Program-made: the position numbers and the translations under genes | Shown: positions 1 through 8,230 of the stretch, piece by piece | Position numbering within the stretch: position 1 is the stretch's first letter | Layout of the letters: each line of letters begins with the position of its first letter | Notes under the pieces: generated by a model | Database searches by the model: none | Told to the model about the DNA's origin: nothing | Seen by the model: only the letters and a program-made list of their open reading frames with translations | DNA from: Verrucomicrobiales bacterium | GTDB taxonomy: Bacteria > Verrucomicrobiota > Verrucomicrobiia > Verrucomicrobiales > DEV007 | Direction of reading: 5' to 3' | Length of the DNA: 32,458 bases | NCBI GenBank assembly: GCA_028281705.1 | Contig: JANQJH010000017.1 | Span: 1-32,458, forward strand

Positions 1-130
1 CACCCCCCTCTCAGAAACGTCGTCCTCACCCACGGTCGGTGAACCAGGATTTTCGGATGTGACCTACGAGGACACAGTCGATGTGGCGACGGGCACGCCG
101 CGTTTTGGCAAGCTGCTCTTTACCGAATAG
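1..130 (+). CDS. C-terminal end of a probable exported protein (partial)
   Basis: The frame beginning at base 2 is open from the left edge to a TAG at 128-130 and encodes about 42 residues ending in PRFGKLLFTE. The final segment resembles the last strand of the beta module that closes other exported proteins in this window, for example FFRLRVFED at the end of the gene at 2080-3081 and FFRVRVVDPD at the end of 12576-13619. It is therefore probably the tail of another secreted protein whose body lies outside the window. No function can be given. The gene at 228 follows 97 bases later on the same strand. Confidence 0.55.
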   Translation, partial: TPLSETSSSPTVGEPGFSDVTYEDTVDVATGTPRFGKLLFTE

Positions 131-227
131 CCTGGCTTTTTCCTCGACTGGCAAGTTCGCTTCGATTTTGAGAACATCACTGAAAACGACCTCCTCTCAC
201 TCACTTATCATTCACTCATTCACTCTC

Positions 228-881
228 ATGATTTCATCCATTCATTGCACGGTTCGCGACTGTTGGCGGGTGTCTTGTGCCGTGCTTGTCCTCGGCCTTC
301 CCCTACCGGCCATGGCGGGATTGATCACGGTGGACGTTTCCGCGGGGCTCGGGGAGCGTTACTTTGCTGCCGAGGGCGGTGGGACCGCTCTTGTGGACGG
401 CGAGCTCGTCCGTGTCGGAACCTTCCCTGCCGCGTTCGATTTTGCGGGTGCGGGGAGCGATATCGCGACGCTCAACGCAGGGTTCACGGAGTTTGCCACG
501 TTTACGGTGACCACGTTATTTACGGAGGGCGGGCGGTTTTCCGGAAGCTTACAGGCGGACGATGCTGGATTCGCGGGCGAGAAGATCTATCTCTGGGCCT
601 TTGACACGACGACGGATGCGCCACCCAATGCCGGCTTCACTGATGTCAATCGGCATGGCATTTTCACGAGCGACGATTCCGCTTGGGTATTCCCCGACTC
701 GACGAATCCACCGACCACCACGATTGTGAGCACGAACGAGGCCAACATGGCCTTTGCCGACGGCTTGATTAGCGGGTCCGGCGGGACGGGATTTCTGGCT
801 GTTCCGGAACCGTCGGGTTTCTTTTTATCCCTCATCCCATTTTCCATGCTGTGGTCCGCCTCACGGAGACGCCGACTGTAG
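228..881 (+). CDS. PEP-CTERM sorting-domain exported protein
   Basis: This 217-residue protein has an N-terminal signal sequence (hydrophobic stretch ending in LPLPAMAG) and a C-terminal PEP-CTERM signal: VPEPSG, then a hydrophobic stretch, then the basic tail SRRRRL. In other bacteria such proteins are processed at the membrane by an exosortase; none is in this window. The ATG at 228 was chosen because the signal peptide begins there; the longer frame from 81 adds 49 unlikely residues. The body (residues about 30-190) is homologous to the protein at 2080-3081: both have a G-G-x-A-L start, an E/G-G-R-F segment, a Y-L/W-W segment followed by TTD or TTTD, and an FP-ending motif. Function is unknown; the protein is probably attached to the cell surface or to exopolysaccharide. 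Confidence 0.8.
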   Translation: MISSIHCTVRDCWRVSCAVLVLGLPLPAMAGLITVDVSAGLGERYFAAEGGGTALVDGELVRVGTFPAAFDFAGAGSDIATLNAGFTEFATFTVTTLFTEGGRFSGSLQADDAGFAGEKIYLWAFDTTTDAPPNAGFTDVNRHGIFTSDDSAWVFPDSTNPPTTTIVSTNEANMAFADGLISGSGGTGFLAVPEPSGFFLSLIPFSMLWSASRRRRL

Positions 882-987
882 GGGATGATGCGTTAAGGTT
901 TCTCTGGTAAACTCTTTTTCTCAATCTGATTATTCTCATCGCTGGTTTCGCCTTCACCTGAGTTCATCCGCGTCTCGTTTCTCTTTT

Positions 988-2013
988 ATGAAAAGCAAAG
1001 CTATGCTCCTGCCGGGCCTTTCTTTGGGGCTGTTCCTCTTCAACGATCCTGCACCTGTGGAGGGCGGAATTTCTGTGGCACTTGAGTCGGAGACCCTCGG
1101 TTCCGCTCAGGTCACGATTGCCGGCAACGGTGGTAGTGGGGAGAAACTGTCGTTCATCGCACTACAGTTGATTTGTCAGGGGTCCGCCAGGGGAACCCTG
1201 ACGGCGGTTGGTACCAATTCTCTTACGGATGCCGCGGCCAGTACCAAGTGGGCAGACGATCAGTTCAACGGAGCCAACGGTAGCTTTTTTGTGGAGATCA
1301 CGTCAGGTGTGGCCGTGGGTGCCACTTCGGACATCACGGATACGACGGGTACCGGCGTGCTCACCACGGTGGATGATTTGAGCGCTCTGGCATCTCCGCC
1401 GGTGGCTACCGATTCCTACTTTGTGCGTCCCCACGTGACTCTAGCCAAACTGCTGCCCGGAGGGGGCGGGTTGAACACCGATGGCGATGTCAACGTGGCC
1501 GACAACGTTCTGGTGTCACTCGCCAACGGAACCGTGGAAACCTTTTATCACGATGGCTCCAATTGGATTCTCAGTGGGCCCGAATCGAATGCCGACGATG
1601 AAACGGTCATGCCGGAGCAGGGATTGGTGATCCGCAGACGTCAGGCTTCAAGCGCCGATCTCAATTTCTTTGGCGTGGCCAAGGAAGGCATTTCCGTGGT
1701 TCCAATCGAAACGGGCTACAATCTTGTGGGGGCGCTCCGTGCGGCGGCCGCCATCTCCTTGGACAACTTGGGACTTGAAGGAAAGCTGACGTCGGGTCTG
1801 AATGCCAGCGACGCGGACAACCTTCTCATCATTGAAGCGAACGGTGCCGTTTCCCGTTATTTCTATCTCACGGGTGGGGGAGGGAACCCGGCGGACGGCT
1901 GGTATGATCTGGGTTACAACCCCGCGGGAAGTGTGACTATTGCGCCGGGAAGCGCTTTTTATATACTTCGCAAGTCCGGCGGTCCCTTCAATTGGACGCT
2001 CTCGGCCCAGTAA
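988..2013 (+). CDS. Exported protein resembling the TIGR02597 family
   Basis: The protein has 341 residues and a signal peptide at about residues 1-27. Two similar halves can be seen: an N-terminal half with NVADNVLVSLANGTVETFY, DGSNWILSG and a QGLVIRRRQ segment, and a C-terminal half with DADNLLIIEANGAVSRYFY, GWYDLGYNP and PGSAFYILRKSG. This alternation of a D/N-x-L segment, an aromatic tyrosine strand, a W-x-x segment and a G-x-x-I/V-x-R-R/K turn recalls TIGR02597 proteins, which are known mainly from Verrucomicrobiota and have no assigned function. The family assignment is from memory of its pattern and is moderate. The gene is preceded by the PEP-CTERM gene and followed at 66 bases by its homologue, so the three may be co-expressed. 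Confidence 0.6.
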   Translation: MKSKAMLLPGLSLGLFLFNDPAPVEGGISVALESETLGSAQVTIAGNGGSGEKLSFIALQLICQGSARGTLTAVGTNSLTDAAASTKWADDQFNGANGSFFVEITSGVAVGATSDITDTTGTGVLTTVDDLSALASPPVATDSYFVRPHVTLAKLLPGGGGLNTDGDVNVADNVLVSLANGTVETFYHDGSNWILSGPESNADDETVMPEQGLVIRRRQASSADLNFFGVAKEGISVVPIETGYNLVGALRAAAAISLDNLGLEGKLTSGLNASDADNLLIIEANGAVSRYFYLTGGGGNPADGWYDLGYNPAGSVTIAPGSAFYILRKSGGPFNWTLSAQ

Positions 2014-2079
2014 GATCTCTCCCTTCCCGCACGCTCACGTCTCACCCCACACTCCTTAAGCCTTTGCCCAATCTCAGCA

Positions 2080-3081
2080 GTGGGTCCTTGCGCAGGAAAG
2101 TGGATCCCTCGCTACTGCCGATCGGTTCTCTTGCTTCTCGCGGTGGTGTGGCCGGTGAGGGTGTGGTGTGCCACCAGTGTTTCCTATTCGACGCCACGCA
2201 GCTTGCCTTTTGTGGCTGATGCTGGTGGCGCGGCCCTACCCATTGGCAATGAGGTGCGCCTCGGTTACTTTGATGATGGATTCCAGGTGGCAGTGGAAGC
2301 GGATGACCTAACGGCTTTGCAGGCGGCCTGGCATCAGTACGACGGCACGACCATCGGCACGAACATCATGGAGCCGGGCCGGTTTGGCACCACGGCGGTG
2401 AAATCGGATGCCAGCTTCGATGGTAAGAAGGCCTATTGGTGGATATTGAAAACCACCGATAACACGCTGGCTGCGGCGGATTTCTCCAACGTCGTCGAGT
2501 ATGGGCTTTTTAGCGGTGAGGAATGGGAATTTCCCGTTCTCGGTACGCCGCCGCCTGGAGCGTCTGTGACCTTCAACACGGGGACCACTCCCAAGGGCGT
2601 GACCGAAGCGATTCACGGGAGTGTGGAAAATGATCGACTCAAGCTTGAGGCCAATGACAGTTTTGTCGAGATCCTGACGTATGCACTTTGGGCCGCCGAT
2701 CCCGGCGTCTTTTCCCCGGGGACGCCGGATGCCGATCGACTGGAATCGGCCAATCCGGATGGCGATGAGCTGACGAATCTAGAAGAATTCTACCATGGAT
2801 CGGACCCTCTTGCGGTCGATATCTCCCCGATCGCTGGTTCCGTGGTGAGTGAAGACGGTGTAGACACACCGTATTTCGAGCTGGTCTTTGCTCGGAGGAG
2901 GCATGTGCAAGGCGTGGAGCACGAGGTGGAAATGTCCGCTCATCTTCAATCTTGGGAATCGGCCATTCCCGTATCTGAGACTGTCACGGTGGAGGATGAG
3001 GAATTCGAGACCGTGCGCATACACCTTCAGGTTTCTGGTGCGGCGCGTCACTTTTTTCGTTTGCGTGTTTTTGAAGATTGA
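2080..3081 (+). CDS. Secreted protein with type-3-like calcium repeat
   Basis: This frame encodes up to 333 residues with a hydrophobic signal (SVLLLLAVVWPVRVWCA) at about residues 15-31. The start is uncertain: GTG at 2080 is the furthest upstream plausible start and no Shine-Dalgarno sequence precedes it; TTG or GTG codons inside the signal are alternatives. The first two thirds are homologous to the PEP-CTERM protein at 228-881. This protein instead carries an acidic thrombospondin-type-3/dockerin-like loop (NPDGDELTNLEEFYHGSDP) near residue 225, then a C-terminal beta module ending in FFRLRVFED. The same C-terminal arrangement occurs in the proteins at 12576-13619 and 29949-32458. Function is unknown; calcium binding is inferred from the acidic loop. 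Confidence 0.7.
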   Translation: MGPCAGKWIPRYCRSVLLLLAVVWPVRVWCATSVSYSTPRSLPFVADAGGAALPIGNEVRLGYFDDGFQVAVEADDLTALQAAWHQYDGTTIGTNIMEPGRFGTTAVKSDASFDGKKAYWWILKTTDNTLAAADFSNVVEYGLFSGEEWEFPVLGTPPPGASVTFNTGTTPKGVTEAIHGSVENDRLKLEANDSFVEILTYALWAADPGVFSPGTPDADRLESANPDGDELTNLEEFYHGSDPLAVDISPIAGSVVSEDGVDTPYFELVFARRRHVQGVEHEVEMSAHLQSWESAIPVSETVTVEDEEFETVRIHLQVSGAARHFFRLRVFED

Positions 3082-3281
3082 CGCGGATGTCGTTGCCAAG
3101 AGCTCCCGTTTCCTTTCCTCGTTCCCGCGACTGAAGTGGTTCATCGCGTTGCGGCCCGCCGGAATTCCAGCACCGATGATAAGATCAAAGGAGGGGCCGT
3201 AGTACGATACTTGAGACAGATTCTGAAGGAAAGCTGTCGAACCCCTATACGTTGGTGAGCTGGATCGATCTATTAATCGAA

Positions 3282-4610
3282 CTATTCGAGAAGCTCCCGA
3301 AGATGGAAATCGCTCAGGCTCCCCAAGTTGTGCTGGATCCACACTTCCGCCTCTTCTCGATCTCGTTCGAGCCAATCTTCGAGTCCGGCACCAAGGCCGC
3401 GCTCCCGGAGTTCTTCGCTGTCGATATCTGACGCCCAGATGACGGCCGCCTCCGGATCGGAATCTCTGAGGGTGGAGGCGAAGAGGGACACGGCGTGATC
3501 GCGCGAAGCCCCTCGGGGAAGCTTCCCAATCCATACGGAGGCTTCGTGTAGGTCCTTGCCCGCCCATTCCCTGGCTACGATCGAAAGCGCCTGCTCTCGA
3601 GCTGGCCCCTCCGGCAGCGATTCGGCGAGAGCGGCCGCTTTAGGCGGATCGTAGCGCGCAGTCCCTCGCGCCATCCCCGATAGGAACATCGCCTTCTCCG
3701 ATTCTGGAAGCCCCATTGCGAGTTGAATTCCCGCATCGTAGTCGTTGAGCGAAACCGAGCGACCAAGTTCCCGAAACGTTCTCTGGGATTGGAATTCGGT
3801 CGGCAGCGAAAGCAGGTAGTCGAGTGCAGCATTGGGATCGGAGTGGCGGCCCCAGTTGGAAACGATGGCTTGCATTCCCTCCACCAAAGATTCGCCCTCA
3901 CGATTTTCCAGAGTCCACTTCGCCGCCTGTTCGGGATCGGAGATCGCCAGCATGTGGATCGCCTGATCAATCCATTGATCTCTCTCCTTGGGATCCTCCA
4001 GTGAGCTGGCGTGATTCAGAGCACCCATGGGGTCTGCTCGGGCCAACATGCCCAACATGGCTTTCTCATGGTGGTGAGCAATCCCTCTCTTCTCAACGTA
4101 GGCGAGCGCCTCGTTGGGATCCAGCGATGTCCAGGTATCCAGTGCCTGGTATACCGCGAGCCCTCTCAGGTGGCGGCTCCTCAGAGATTCGCTGGCTCGC
4201 AAAGCCGCGACCGGTGCAAACTCGGCCCATCTTGAAAATAGGTGTCTCAAAGCGAATTCGCGATCGAGATTGGGCTGCGCGAGTATGAGATCCAGAGCAT
4301 CTGGCAGGGCGTCTTGCGGTAAGCCATAGACGGCACTCCTTAACCTCCAGTCTTCTCTGGGATGCCTTCCGGCTTTCGCGGAGATCCTCAGAGACGACGC
4401 AAGATGTCGCAGGGCCTCGGGTGCGGAGATTCTTGCCGGGAATTGAACAGGATTGCTTACCGCCGTTGTAACGCTTGAGGTCCGATGCAAGCTCTGATCT
4501 GTTTCGTTCGCGTTCCCTGACCCGATAAGGCGACTAACAGTGATTCCAAGGGCGAGTCCCGCGCAAACGGCCATCACTTGAAGGATCCGACGAAGGTTCG
4601 GATTCATCAT
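3282..4610 (-). CDS. Membrane-anchored helical-repeat protein, coupled to the ECF sigma gene
   Basis: A 442-residue protein with a short cytoplasmic N-terminus, a single membrane segment at about residues 8-28 (start ATG at 4610-4608) and a C-terminal part made of degenerate helical repeats of about 30-33 residues. Visible repeat cores include WAEFAPVAALRASESL, WTSLDPNEALAYVEK, DPEQAAKWTLE, RYDPPKAAALAESLPEG and SDPEAAVIWASDI; the typical core is W-x-x-x-D-P-x-x-A-x-x-W/A. Its ATG overlaps the TGA of the upstream sigma factor gene (ATGA), so the two are probably translationally coupled, and the upstream gene carries the same repeats. The repeat region is predicted to be outside the cytoplasm. 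It may be a partner or sensor of the sigma factor (inference). Confidence 0.75.
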   Translation of the reverse strand: MMNPNLRRILQVMAVCAGLALGITVSRLIGSGNANETDQSLHRTSSVTTAVSNPVQFPARISAPEALRHLASSLRISAKAGRHPREDWRLRSAVYGLPQDALPDALDLILAQPNLDREFALRHLFSRWAEFAPVAALRASESLRSRHLRGLAVYQALDTWTSLDPNEALAYVEKRGIAHHHEKAMLGMLARADPMGALNHASSLEDPKERDQWIDQAIHMLAISDPEQAAKWTLENREGESLVEGMQAIVSNWGRHSDPNAALDYLLSLPTEFQSQRTFRELGRSVSLNDYDAGIQLAMGLPESEKAMFLSGMARGTARYDPPKAAALAESLPEGPAREQALSIVAREWAGKDLHEASVWIGKLPRGASRDHAVSLFASTLRDSDPEAAVIWASDIDSEELRERGLGAGLEDWLERDREEAEVWIQHNLGSLSDFHLRELLE

Positions 4611-6562
4611 TCGGTCCCCTTGCTCAAGATTTTCGCCCGCAGCTGTTCAGGCACATCACTCGATGTCCGAATCCATTTCGCTGCTGTTTCGCTGTCTCTT
4701 TTCAGCCATCCGCTGGCCAAGCGCTTGGTGGCCTCATTACGAATGTTCTCATCCGCGATGAGTCCGATCAGCTCGCCTATCACCGTTCCGGCTCCCGGTT
4801 CGTTGGAGAGCCTGCCTCCATCGTCGAACCCGATCGCCATCCCAGCGATGAAATTGTCCCTGTTGTCTCCTACTGGCACTTTGGCCACGATGCCTCTTGC
4901 GACGTCGACGCTGGGAATCGCCACGGCAAATTTCTTAAGCATTTCGGGCGATCGCATCGCATCGGGCATTTCCAACATGCGCTCGAGAGCCAGCGCAGGA
5001 TCTGAAAATGCCCAGCTAGCAAAGACCTTCGCGAGAACAGTCTGTTGGTGGTAGCCAGTGAAGAACTCGTTCGCGTGGTTGAAGGCTTGCGCGGGATCCG
5101 ACCATGCGACCTGTTCAATCGCATTCTCCAACCATTGGTCACGTCTGGCATCGTCGTTCAACCGTCGAAGCCACTCGATCGCTCCGGCGGCATCGCGTCC
5201 CCTCCAATGCAACATGATGTCATCGAGCCGTCGATCCCGTCCTTCGATCTGAGAGAGGTCCATCGCTTCGTCCGCGGCGCCCTGGGGATCCTGGTCTGCC
5301 CTCCCGCGCCAATACATGTCCTCGAGGTTCGAACGGCGACTTCCTTCTTTCAGACCCTGGATGAATGTTTGGGCCGAACTTGGATCCTGAGCGACCCACG
5401 CGGCGACGGCACCATGTGTACCCCCGTCCCGATATCTTGGGTTCAGCAGTCCTTCCGCCTTGTTGAGTGCTTCGATGGGATCGAATTCAGCCCACCTCGT
5501 AAACAAGGCGTGACCCAATCCGTACCCCATATGGAATCCCGGTTTTTCAGGCAGCACGCGGAGAGCCCTGGGCAACTCCTCAAGGCTAAGTCCGAGAAGA
5601 AACTCGCAGATGTCCGCCTCAGCGTGGAGAGGATTCGAATGCGCGCCGAGCTTTTTAATCGTCCTCGCAATCTCCCGCTCACTTCTTCCAACGATAGGTT
5701 TTGAAACGGATGACGCCTGGGTTGCCGTGCCCTCCGCTCGCGAGAGGGCTGTTGGATTTGCCGCCGCGCCCGAATCATCCAGCGAGCCTCCAGTAGCGGT
5801 GCGATGTTGCTCCACAACACCTATCCCGATTGGCAGAAGAAAGGCGCAGAAGGAAACGGCGGCAGTCGTTTTGAATGGAGACATGATACTAACAATTGGG
5901 GGATAGATTGAGCCGCCGGTAGAGACTGCGGCGACGGCTTGCGACGTGCTGGCCACGAGCCGGGGGGATATTTCCGATGCAAGTGTTGCGCTTAGTCCGG
6001 CTCCCAGGACGGGCACGGAGACGGTAGCGCCCTCTCGCCTGAGAATGTCACTCAGCTTCTTCAGCGCACGCGATACTCGCATGCGACACGCATCTTCCGA
6101 TCTGTTGGTCATCTCACCCATCGACCGGAAGCTTCGCTCCTCGTAGAAACGCAGGAGGATCACTTGCCGGTCAGCTGAGGGTAGCGCATCGATCGCCTTA
6201 TCCAGTGAGGGAAGAATTTCACTCCAGGACTCCTCGGTCTCGGCGTGGTGATGATCCTGGGAATGTTGAAGAAACTCAGACATCTTTTTTCGCTCTCGCG
6301 CCTCCGTTCGGTTCATGTTGGCGGACTGTAGGACTGCGGTGCGGTGCAGCCATGAAGCAAGGTTGTAGGGTTCGCGCATGCGTTCAGCCCTCTGCGCCAG
6401 GAGCAGAAACACAGACTGCATCACTTCCTCGGCGAGTGCTCGTCGGCCCGTGCAGCGCAGAGCGGTCCCGAGGACAAGGCCTCCGTACTTCTCAACAATG
6501 GCTGCGAAGTCCTCGTCACCTCTGGACTTAACGAATCGTTGGAGAAGCTGTTTGTCGGTCAT
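4607..6562 (-). CDS. ECF sigma-70 factor fused to a membrane segment and helical repeats
   Basis: This 651-residue protein begins with a complete ECF sigma factor. Region 2 is at about residues 5-85 (RFVKSRGDEDFAAIVEKY, ALAEEVMQSVFLLLAQ, ASWLHRTAV) and region 4 at about 120-177 (IDALPSADRQVILLRFYEE, a helix-turn-helix, then VSRALKKLSDILRREG). A low-complexity Ala/Ser segment follows, then a hydrophobic membrane segment at about 232-250 (SFCAFLLPIGIGVV), then about 400 residues of repeats with cores such as WAEFDPIEALNKAE, WVAQDPSSAQTFIQ, DPQGAADEAMDL and WSDPAQAFNHANEF. The ATG at 6562 is preferred over TTG at 6571. ECF factors with long membrane-crossing C-terminal extensions are known in PVC bacteria. 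The layout suggests that signal sensing and promoter recognition share one polypeptide. Confidence 0.85.
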   Translation of the reverse strand: MTDKQLLQRFVKSRGDEDFAAIVEKYGGLVLGTALRCTGRRALAEEVMQSVFLLLAQRAERMREPYNLASWLHRTAVLQSANMNRTEARERKKMSEFLQHSQDHHHAETEESWSEILPSLDKAIDALPSADRQVILLRFYEERSFRSMGEMTNRSEDACRMRVSRALKKLSDILRREGATVSVPVLGAGLSATLASEISPRLVASTSQAVAAVSTGGSIYPPIVSIMSPFKTTAAVSFCAFLLPIGIGVVEQHRTATGGSLDDSGAAANPTALSRAEGTATQASSVSKPIVGRSEREIARTIKKLGAHSNPLHAEADICEFLLGLSLEELPRALRVLPEKPGFHMGYGLGHALFTRWAEFDPIEALNKAEGLLNPRYRDGGTHGAVAAWVAQDPSSAQTFIQGLKEGSRRSNLEDMYWRGRADQDPQGAADEAMDLSQIEGRDRRLDDIMLHWRGRDAAGAIEWLRRLNDDARRDQWLENAIEQVAWSDPAQAFNHANEFFTGYHQQTVLAKVFASWAFSDPALALERMLEMPDAMRSPEMLKKFAVAIPSVDVARGIVAKVPVGDNRDNFIAGMAIGFDDGGRLSNEPGAGTVIGELIGLIADENIRNEATKRLASGWLKRDSETAAKWIRTSSDVPEQLRAKILSKGTE

Positions 6563-6641
6563 CGGGCGCAAACCATCTGGGGTGCATTAGATGATGTTCA
6601 GATACTCGAATAACCGAACATAGATTTTGGGTCCTGGTATG

Positions 6642-7658
6642 CTAATCCGAACCGCCTCGACGACTCAGGAAAGCATCCTCAGCGTCGTAGTTTGGACGCT
6701 TTGCCTCGTCAGCCATCTCAAGCTCCCACTCCACGGTCTGCTCGATGCCCGCCTGTAGGGAAAAAGCTTCCTCGAAGCCGAGAATTTCTCTGATTTTTTG
6801 GTTGTCCGTCGCGAGCTCGTAGTTCCAATCGTACGGATGCCGCAGAGCCTCCGGGAGTTCCGGGTCGTCCACGGTCACGATCTTCCCCGTCCACCCGACA
6901 ACCTTCGCGATTTCTGCCATCCAATCTTTCTCGGACTGCAGCCTGGTGTCGCCGACATTGAAGATTTCACCTGCGGCAGAGGGGTTTGTGACAGCAAGCG
7001 CTATGGCTGCCGCAATGTTCTCGGAGTAACTACGGCTCCAGTGCCAGCCGGCGTGACCTTTGCTGATTACAATTGCCGGGCGTTTGTCCACCATCGGGAT
7101 TAGGTAGGGGAGGAGGCGATGGTGTTTGTCCCCCGGTCCGTATACCATTGGAAGCCGTAGCACCGTCGCGGGAAGATCGGCAGCAGTGAGTACGGTCCTC
7201 TCGACGAGGATTTTCTCATAGTCCTCACGGCAGTCCAACTCGAGTTCTGATCCTCGGTAGGGATAGAACGTTTCTCGCAAGGGTGCCGTTTCTCTCAGTG
7301 GTATTGGATCAGGCGGCGCCGTTGCGTTCCCATTGACACCGGCAAAGTTGCGGTAGACGTCGCAGCTTGAGAGCACGACCAACCGTCCGGCGAGTCCTCG
7401 AAACGTCTCTACGAGATCAAGAGCGTGCCTCTCGGTGTATGGAATGACGTCGAGCACGGCATCGGGGGCGAATCGTCGGAAGGCTTGGAGGGATTCCGAT
7501 AGGGCATTGCGGTCGCCCAGAATCTCCTCAGCCCCACCGGGCAAATCAGCCTCCGTTTGACCGCGATGGAAAATGGCGACTTCATGGCCTTTCTCCATCA
7601 GCATCCTCACGATGTGAGGTCCGAGAAATCCGGTTGCTCCGATCGCCAGAATCTTCAT
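6642..7658 (-). CDS. NAD-dependent epimerase/dehydratase family protein
   Basis: A 338-residue extended SDR-type protein. The N-terminal Rossmann motif is MKILAIGATGFLGPHIVRML, with the glycine pattern G-A-T-G-F-L-G typical of the family. Further family features are a VVLSSCDVY strand (the serine and tyrosine region), LPATVLRLPMVYGPGD and EIFNVGDTRLQSEKDW. The usual YxxxK catalytic motif is not obvious; the nearest candidate is YEKILVE, with a different spacing. The ATG at 7658 is chosen because the nucleotide-binding strand starts there and a GGTGGG sequence precedes it; the frame upstream codes for unlikely residues. The substrate is probably a nucleotide sugar or related compound but cannot be told. 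The gene lies 79 bases upstream of the sigma factor gene on the same strand. Confidence 0.85.
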   Translation of the reverse strand: MKILAIGATGFLGPHIVRMLMEKGHEVAIFHRGQTEADLPGGAEEILGDRNALSESLQAFRRFAPDAVLDVIPYTERHALDLVETFRGLAGRLVVLSSCDVYRNFAGVNGNATAPPDPIPLRETAPLRETFYPYRGSELELDCREDYEKILVERTVLTAADLPATVLRLPMVYGPGDKHHRLLPYLIPMVDKRPAIVISKGHAGWHWSRSYSENIAAAIALAVTNPSAAGEIFNVGDTRLQSEKDWMAEIAKVVGWTGKIVTVDDPELPEALRHPYDWNYELATDNQKIREILGFEEAFSLQAGIEQTVEWELEMADEAKRPNYDAEDAFLSRRGGSD

Positions 7659-8230
7659 CCCACCCAATGGTTGACCGGGATTGCGACGTTCCCAGGAGAG
7701 GAAGCATGCCGCCGGAGCTGGTCCTGGAAGAGTTCCCGAAACGCACTCGGGTCTCTCGCGATCGACACGGCCTGGATCTGTTGTTTTGGTTCCATTCGAT
7801 GATCGATCAAAGATCTTTAGAGATGATGTCCGAGGCCCCGTACAATCGAACATCGTTTTTCGAGGAATCGTGCACCAACCGGAATTCTTGGACACGGACC
7901 AACCGCGTTTGTCGAATTCGTCGAGAATATGAAATCGGAACTGATTGGATCGAATTGTTCGGTTTTGATGGGACTGAATGCGATGACGCTATTCAATTAC
8001 GCGATGAGCGGTTGCATGGAGTGATTCGCCTGGGACGACAGCGAATATCATTGGGATCCTGGACTGAAAGTTCGGCCATGATGATATTGCGAACATGAGT
8101 CTACAAGCGGAGTCGCTATCTGCCGGAGGTCATCTTCAAGATTGGGGTGCTTCCAATCAGCCGAGGGACTGAAGTCCTCCCACATTCTAGAAAGTGGCAG
8201 GGACTTTAGTCCCTTTGCTATTTCGGAGTG
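7659..8230. other. Gene-poor stretch with one doubtful small ORF
   Basis: About 570 bases between the epimerase start and the end of the gene at 8231. On the plus strand an ORF of 130 codons starts at ATG 7706 and ends at TGA 8098. It is preceded by a good Shine-Dalgarno-like AGGAGAGGAAG, but the product resembles no family I know and its composition is not convincing. It may be chance, the remnant of a mobile gene, or a real small gene. The right end holds the inverted repeat at 8164-8214. Confidence 0.4.
8164..8214. repeat. REP-like imperfect inverted repeat, possible terminator
   Basis: The arms at 8164-8183 and 8194-8214 are nearly complementary (AGGGACTGAAGTCC against the reverse of GGACTTTAGTCCCT, then CCCAC/GTGG), separated by a 10-base A/T-rich loop. 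Each arm is itself nearly palindromic (GGACTGAAGTCC and GGACTTTAGTCC). The element lies 17 bases beyond the end of the minus-strand gene at 8231-9121, so it could end that transcript. The nested palindromes also resemble REP/RAYT-type repeats common in some PVC genomes. I saw no second copy in this window. Confidence 0.55.
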
